DNA of 46,861 bases from Actinocrinis puniceicyclus (GTDB taxonomy: Bacteria > Actinomycetota > Actinomycetes > Streptomycetales > Catenulisporaceae): positions 1 to 46,861 of the forward strand of contig NZ_JAGSXH010000043.1 in the NCBI RefSeq assembly GCF_018283645.1, given 5' to 3'. The notes below the pieces were generated by a model. It did not search any database. It was not told the origin of the DNA and was given only the letters and a program-made list of their open reading frames with translations. Positions 42,962 to 46,861 of the stretch are shown here, piece by piece. Numbering within the stretch: the stretch's first letter is position 1; every line of letters begins with the position of its first letter. The translations under genes were made by a program, and so were the position numbers.

Positions 42962-44869
42962 CACGAGCGGCAGCGCTCTGCGGGCGCCTACGACGGTGCG
43001 CCGCGGTCGCGGCATCGGGTCCGCCTCGCCGTCCGAGAGCGCCAGGCTCATCGCCCGGCCGCCCTCCTCGATGAGCAGGCCCCGCTCCCGCAGCGCCGCC
43101 ACCCGGGCGAGCGGGTCCGGCACCTGCGGCAGTTCCGCGCCGAGCCGGTCGAGCCGGCTCGGCCGGTCCAGGTGCCCGAGCACCGCCGCTTCGGCCGCGT
43201 CGAGCCGGTAGCTCCGCGTGGCTCCGCTGCGCGTGTCCAGCACCTGGGCGCCGTCCGCGTCGAACTGCGCCGTCAGCACCGGGCGCTGCTCGGGCAGCGC
43301 AGACCAGTTCAGCGCCCACGAGCGCACCATCCCGTCGAGCTTGCGGCTCCACTGCGCGGCCGCGACCTGGTAGTCGGCGAGGCTGCGGTCGGCGAAGTAG
43401 TACGCCAGGTCGGCCAGGTCACCGGCCGGGAACGGGTAGGTCAGCCGGTAGTGGTCCACGGGTTGCAGGTCGAGGCCGTACTGCTCGGCGTCGTTGAAGT
43501 AGGGGCTGTAACGGTCGAACCGCACCGGGAAGCAGCCGTCGGGCGGCGGCAGGTGCCGCAGCAGCGGGAGGTCCGCCGCGTATTTCTCATACGTGGACTC
43601 CGGTTCGCCCGGGAAGCCGATCAGCAGGTTCCAGGACGGGTTGATGCCGTACCGCACGCAGTTCTTGAGCAGCTGGACGTTCTGGAAGACCGAGGTGCCC
43701 TTCCGCATCAGCTTGAGCGTGTGCGTGTTGAGCGCCTCGATGCCCGGCTGGATCTCGGTGACGCCCGCGCGTGCCAGCACGCTCATGTCCTCGCGATCGA
43801 GACCGACCTTCACCTCGTAGAAGACCGAGACCCCTTCCGGCGGGGAGAGCCGCGGGAAGACCTCGGTCAGGTACTCCATCGGCAGGATGTTGTCGGTGCA
43901 GGTGAACCGGGTGCACCAGGGCGCGTGTTCGAAGAGCCGCTCGAACAGCCGCACCGCCAGCTCGGGGGCCATGGCGCGATAGCCCATGTTCTGGCCGTTG
44001 AGGCCGCAGAAGGTGCAGTGCGCGCGCTCTCCCCACCAGCAGCCGCGCGAGGTCTCGAAGAACAGGATCGGCGCGAGCCCGTCCCGCTCCCCGGTGTCGG
44101 CGGCCATCCGGTCGAAAGACTCGATGAAGGGCTCGTAGTCGGGTTCGAGGTAGTCGTCGATGTCCCGGTCGGGGCCGATCGCCGAACGGTACTTCGGGTC
44201 GGTGCAGTTGCGCCGGGAGACCACGCCCCGGATGCCGTGCGCGCTCTCGGGGTCCTCGTCCGCGACGGCGCGCAGGAACTGCGGGAAGGTGCGCAGCGCG
44301 GGGCCGGAGAAGAAGAAGTCCACCGGTTCGGTGTTCGCCGCCAGGGTCGCCCCCATCGGCGCCTCGCAGTTGGCCCCGCCCATGACGGTGACCACGTCCG
44401 GGTTGCGCTCCTTGATGATCTGCGCCATCGCCAGGCTCGGCACGGTCTGCGCGAACATGGAGCTGAAGCCCACCACGTCGGCGTCGGCGAGTCCGTATTC
44501 GTGGCACACGGCCTCACAGAACCCGTACAGCCGCTCGCGGCGGCGCTCCAGCGCGTCGCGCAGGCCGGCCTGATCGGCGCCGGCGAAGTAGCGCGCGAAG
44601 TACTCCTGCGCGTTGTCCGGCTCGTCGGGGAACGCGACGGCGCGGAAGAACCAGTCGCCGACGCCGGCGATGTGCCCGGCCAGGTCCTCGGTCACCGCGT
44701 CGTAGAGGTCAGCGCCGAGGAAGCGCACGAAGTCGTGGTTGAGGTAGTGCACCCGCACGTCGTAGCGCTCGCCCAGGTCGCGGCGCACCAGCGCGGACAG
44801 TTGGCTGAGCGCGAACGAGGGGCGGCACCGGTCGGCGAAGGGCATGGTGACAAGGACGAGTTCGCGCAC
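42920..44869 (-). CDS. B12-binding radical-SAM enzyme, RiPP maturation type
   Basis: A 649-residue protein. A cobalamin-binding-like Rossmann domain covers about 20-220 (VLVTMPFADRCRPSFALSQL, DVVGFSSMFAQT, VTVMGGANCEAPMG). The radical-SAM domain starts about 270 with the cluster C277-x7-C285-x2-C288 in RGCWWGERAHCTFCGLNG. This spacing, and CWWG, are typical of the family annotated as ribosomal-peptide-maturation radical SAM C-methyltransferase. GVTEIQPGIEALNTHTLKLM and NLLIGFPGEPESTYEKY are SAM-site motifs. I chose the GTG at 44869 with GAGGAG nine bases upstream. The last ~40 residues are basic and variable. The modified peptide is unknown. Confidence 0.85.
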   Translation of the reverse strand: MRELVLVTMPFADRCRPSFALSQLSALVRRDLGERYDVRVHYLNHDFVRFLGADLYDAVTEDLAGHIAGVGDWFFRAVAFPDEPDNAQEYFARYFAGADQAGLRDALERRRERLYGFCEAVCHEYGLADADVVGFSSMFAQTVPSLAMAQIIKERNPDVVTVMGGANCEAPMGATLAANTEPVDFFFSGPALRTFPQFLRAVADEDPESAHGIRGVVSRRNCTDPKYRSAIGPDRDIDDYLEPDYEPFIESFDRMAADTGERDGLAPILFFETSRGCWWGERAHCTFCGLNGQNMGYRAMAPELAVRLFERLFEHAPWCTRFTCTDNILPMEYLTEVFPRLSPPEGVSVFYEVKVGLDREDMSVLARAGVTEIQPGIEALNTHTLKLMRKGTSVFQNVQLLKNCVRYGINPSWNLLIGFPGEPESTYEKYAADLPLLRHLPPPDGCFPVRFDRYSPYFNDAEQYGLDLQPVDHYRLTYPFPAGDLADLAYYFADRSLADYQVAAAQWSRKLDGMVRSWALNWSALPEQRPVLTAQFDADGAQVLDTRSGATRSYRLDAAEAAVLGHLDRPSRLDRLGAELPQVPDPLARVAALRERGLLIEEGGRAMSLALSDGEADPMPRPRRTVVGARRALPLVSDVRGPARPDDLE

Positions 44870-45165
44870 GGGCTCGGTCTCCTCGCGCAGTGAGCCCGGG
44901 ACCCGCTCGGTGCCGGCGCGGCCGGCGGCGCCCAGGGCACGGATATGTTGGCTTAGAGCGCGCGGCCGGGGCGCCGCGCCGGGTGGTTCCGGACCGCGAA
45001 TTCGTTCGCGTCGAATAAGCGGTCGAGTGCCGTCACTGTATCCGATGCGTGGCCTGATTAGGCGGCGCGAAGCGGCGGCTTTCCGCTTACCTTTCCACTG
45101 ATACCGCGGCGGCGACCGGAAATTGCAGCCGGAGCGGAAACGAGGGGCTTTTCCGCGCGCCGGCG

Positions 45166-45300
45166 TTGCCGCACGGACCGGCAACTTGCCGCAGTTGCCT
45201 TGCCCGGCTCAGGAGTCTGCTGTAGGGCGCGGCGGAAGTGTCGCGCAAGTACGGCGAATTGCCGGTCGACCGGCAACGCAAGACGTCCGGGCGCCTTGCC
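45166..45300. promoter_or_regulatory. array of TTGCC/GGCAA half-sites in the rSAM/MFS divergent region
   Basis: Within 135 bases TTGCC or its complement occurs eight times, several extended to TTGCCG. Examples are 45166, CGGCAA-C-TTGCCG at 45179-45191, 45195, 45200 and 45296, plus the 18-bp perfect palindrome TTGCCGGTCGACCGGCAA at 45259-45276. The region 44870-45430 lies between divergent genes and has no supported open frame. It resembles a cluster of binding sites for one regulator, for which the XRE/NB protein is the only local candidate. Confidence 0.65.
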
Positions 45301-45430
45301 TTGTGCGCCGGGCGAGGGCGCTGCGATTCTGCTGGACGACGTGGTGGGGCGGCGGGCGCGGTGTCCCGCGGCGAGCCGGCCCGCCGCCCTCGCTCTCTTC
45401 TCGTCCGCACCGGGCACGCTAAGGGGAACT

Positions 45431-46792
45431 GTGGTGACGACTGCGAACGCCGCGGGCGCGTCGGAGGCACAGGAGGCGGCGGTCGAGCAGGCCGCGGTCA
45501 CACCGGCCGCGGCCGCAGCGCCGTCGCTGTGGTCGAATCGCGACTATCTGGGCTGGTGGACCGGCGACTCGGTCTCGGCCCTGGGCACCAGCATCTCCAA
45601 CATCGCCTTCCCGCTGCTGGTGCTCTTCTCCACCGGTTCGGTGGCGAAGGCCGGGGCGATCGGCGCCGCCAACCAGATCGGCCGGCTGGCCACGACGCTG
45701 CCGGGCGGAGCGCTGGCCGACCGGATCTCGCGCAGGGCGCTGCTCGTGCTCGGCCCGCTGGTGCAGAGCGCGGCGCTCGCGCTCGTCGCGGTCCTCGCGC
45801 ACCGCGGCCACATCTCCATCCCGCAGCTTGCCGCGCTGGCCTGCCTGAGCGGGCTGGCCTCGGGTCTCGCACAGGGGGCGTATCGCCCGGCGCTGCGGCG
45901 CATCGTGCCGAAGGAGCAGCTGGGCGCGGCGACCGGGCAGTCGATGGGCCGGGACATGGCGGCGGAGCTGCTGGGCACTCCGGTGGGCGGCGTGCTGTTC
46001 TCGGCGGCCCGGTGGGTGCCGTTCCTCGTGGACGCGGTCTCGTTCCTGTTCGCCGCGCTCGGCGCGGCGCTGATCCGCCGTCCGCTCGGCCCGGACCGCG
46101 CGGACGGCAAGCGGCCGGCGTCCGTGTTCGGCGACATCGCCGCCGGCATCCGGCTGGTGCGCGGCGAGCCGTTCCTGCGCTTCGTGGTCGTCTGGGGCTC
46201 GCTGCTGAACGTGGCGGCGGAGAGTTTCGCGCTGCTGTTCATCGCGCTGATCCGTTACCGCGGCGGCGGCCCGAGCGCGGTCGGCGTGGCCAGCGCGATC
46301 GCACTGGTGGGCGGGATCGGCGGCGCGGTGGCGGCTCCCGCGCTGCTGGGCAAGGTACGTGCCCGTACCCTGATGTACGCGGCGGGATGGGCCTTCGCCG
46401 TCTCCCTGGTCTTGGTCGCCGCGGTTCCCCGGCCGTGGCAGATCGGCGCGGTGATACTGGTGGCGATGTTCACGATGGTCCCGTTGAACGTCGTGCTGGA
46501 CACGTACGTGGTGCGCCTGGTGCCGGACGCGTACTCGGGCCGGGTCTCCGCGGTCACCCGCTTCGGCTCGCAGGCGCTGTCGTGGACCGGCCCGTTGGCC
46601 GCCGGCCTGCTCGCGGCGCTGTTCGGCGTTCCGGGGGGCGTGCTCGCGCTGCTGATCGCGGTGGTGCCGCTGGCGCTGGCGCTGCACGTGACCAAGTCGC
46701 TGCGGATCCTCGACAGCCCGGTTGCGCAGGTACGGGAGCTGACGGTGGACGACGCCGACGCCGACGCCGCGGCCGCAGCCGCAGCCGAGTGA
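45431..46792 (+). CDS. MFS efflux transporter
   Basis: A 453-residue membrane protein with about twelve predicted transmembrane helices. Visible segments are ALGTSISNIAFPLLVLFSTG, FVVVWGSLLNVAAESFALLF, VGVASAIALVGGIGGAVAAP and LLAALFGVPGGVLALLIAV. RIVPKEQLGAATGQSMGRDM resembles the cytosolic loop of the macrolide/antibiotic-type MFS_3 exporters. A 40-residue Ala-rich cytosolic head precedes helix 1, and the tail ends in an Asp/Ala run. The GTG at 45431, behind AAGGGGA, is preferred. Divergence from the radical-SAM gene suggests export of its product and self-protection. The substrate is unknown. Confidence 0.9.
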   Translation: MVTTANAAGASEAQEAAVEQAAVTPAAAAAPSLWSNRDYLGWWTGDSVSALGTSISNIAFPLLVLFSTGSVAKAGAIGAANQIGRLATTLPGGALADRISRRALLVLGPLVQSAALALVAVLAHRGHISIPQLAALACLSGLASGLAQGAYRPALRRIVPKEQLGAATGQSMGRDMAAELLGTPVGGVLFSAARWVPFLVDAVSFLFAALGAALIRRPLGPDRADGKRPASVFGDIAAGIRLVRGEPFLRFVVVWGSLLNVAAESFALLFIALIRYRGGGPSAVGVASAIALVGGIGGAVAAPALLGKVRARTLMYAAGWAFAVSLVLVAAVPRPWQIGAVILVAMFTMVPLNVVLDTYVVRLVPDAYSGRVSAVTRFGSQALSWTGPLAAGLLAALFGVPGGVLALLIAVVPLALALHVTKSLRILDSPVAQVRELTVDDADADAAAAAAAE

Positions 46793-46861
46793 GAGTCCGT
46801 CTCAGAACGCAGACGCGCTTTCCTCCCGCCTTTTCTCTGGCCTCGCCCAGTCCCCCCGCCC

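Noticed and set aside
45058-45501. 147-codon minus-strand frame upstream of the rSAM gene as a RiPP precursor
   Set aside because: It is too long and lacks a leader/core pattern. No ribosome site precedes it, and it covers the TTGCC array and antisense of the MFS start.

Overview
The window is very high-GC DNA with pervasive GTG/TTG starts, GTGA/ATGA start-stop overlaps, a lysine-rich Ku tail, a PaaR-type operator, a DosR-type two-component system and an ESX-like/Rhs toxin module. Together these point to a chromosomal segment of a mycelial-type actinomycete. I cannot place it below that level. I saw no tRNA, rRNA, CRISPR array, transposase or phage gene.

Left part (0-12 kb): a minus-strand aromatic catabolism block runs hpd, hmgA, an unrecognised conserved gene, fahA, then paaI-like thioesterase and paaK. 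A divergent Lrp/AsnC regulator precedes hpd, and a PaaR-like operator precedes the thioesterase-paaK pair. hpd-hmgA-fahA take 4-hydroxyphenylpyruvate to fumarate and acetoacetate. No glutathione-type maleylacetoacetate isomerase is present, so the unrecognised gene is a candidate for that step. Next come a DUF5990-like gene, an aldose 1-epimerase, a beta-helix lipoprotein and a decayed, headless LacI gene that ends at a heptamer repeat.

12-17 kb: a polymorphic-toxin locus holds an ESX/WXG-like partner, a 1291-residue Rhs protein tipped by a zinc-dependent deaminase domain, and an Imm10-like immunity gene. 17-19.4 kb: the NHEJ genes ku and a stand-alone LigD-type polymerase domain are divergent around an 8-bp-arm dyad.

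19.4-41 kb: a dormancy/hypoxia island. It includes an AcuC-type deacetylase, universal stress proteins, a GNAT/acyl-CoA-synthetase fusion, an acetyl-CoA hydrolase/transferase, CBS-domain proteins, a DosS/DevS-like kinase with its DevR-like regulator, a flavin-binding-fold protein, a short HPF-like protein, a zinc alcohol dehydrogenase, hemerythrin, GAPDH, a three-gene pyruvate:ferredoxin oxidoreductase plus an FAD/ferredoxin fusion, a DsbA-like protein and a DUF1876 protein. At least seven copies of a GGGAC-N4-GTCCC-type dyad (DosR-box-like), plus weaker ones, lie ahead of these transcription units. In four cases the dyad sits 36-38 bases before the start codon, which is the strongest evidence that this is one regulon.

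41-46.9 kb: a probable RiPP or specialised-metabolite locus with an XRE/NB-ATPase regulator, a RiPP-type B12 radical-SAM enzyme and a divergent MFS exporter. The last two are separated by a 560-bp region carrying an array of TTGCC/GGCAA half-sites. No precursor peptide could be identified.
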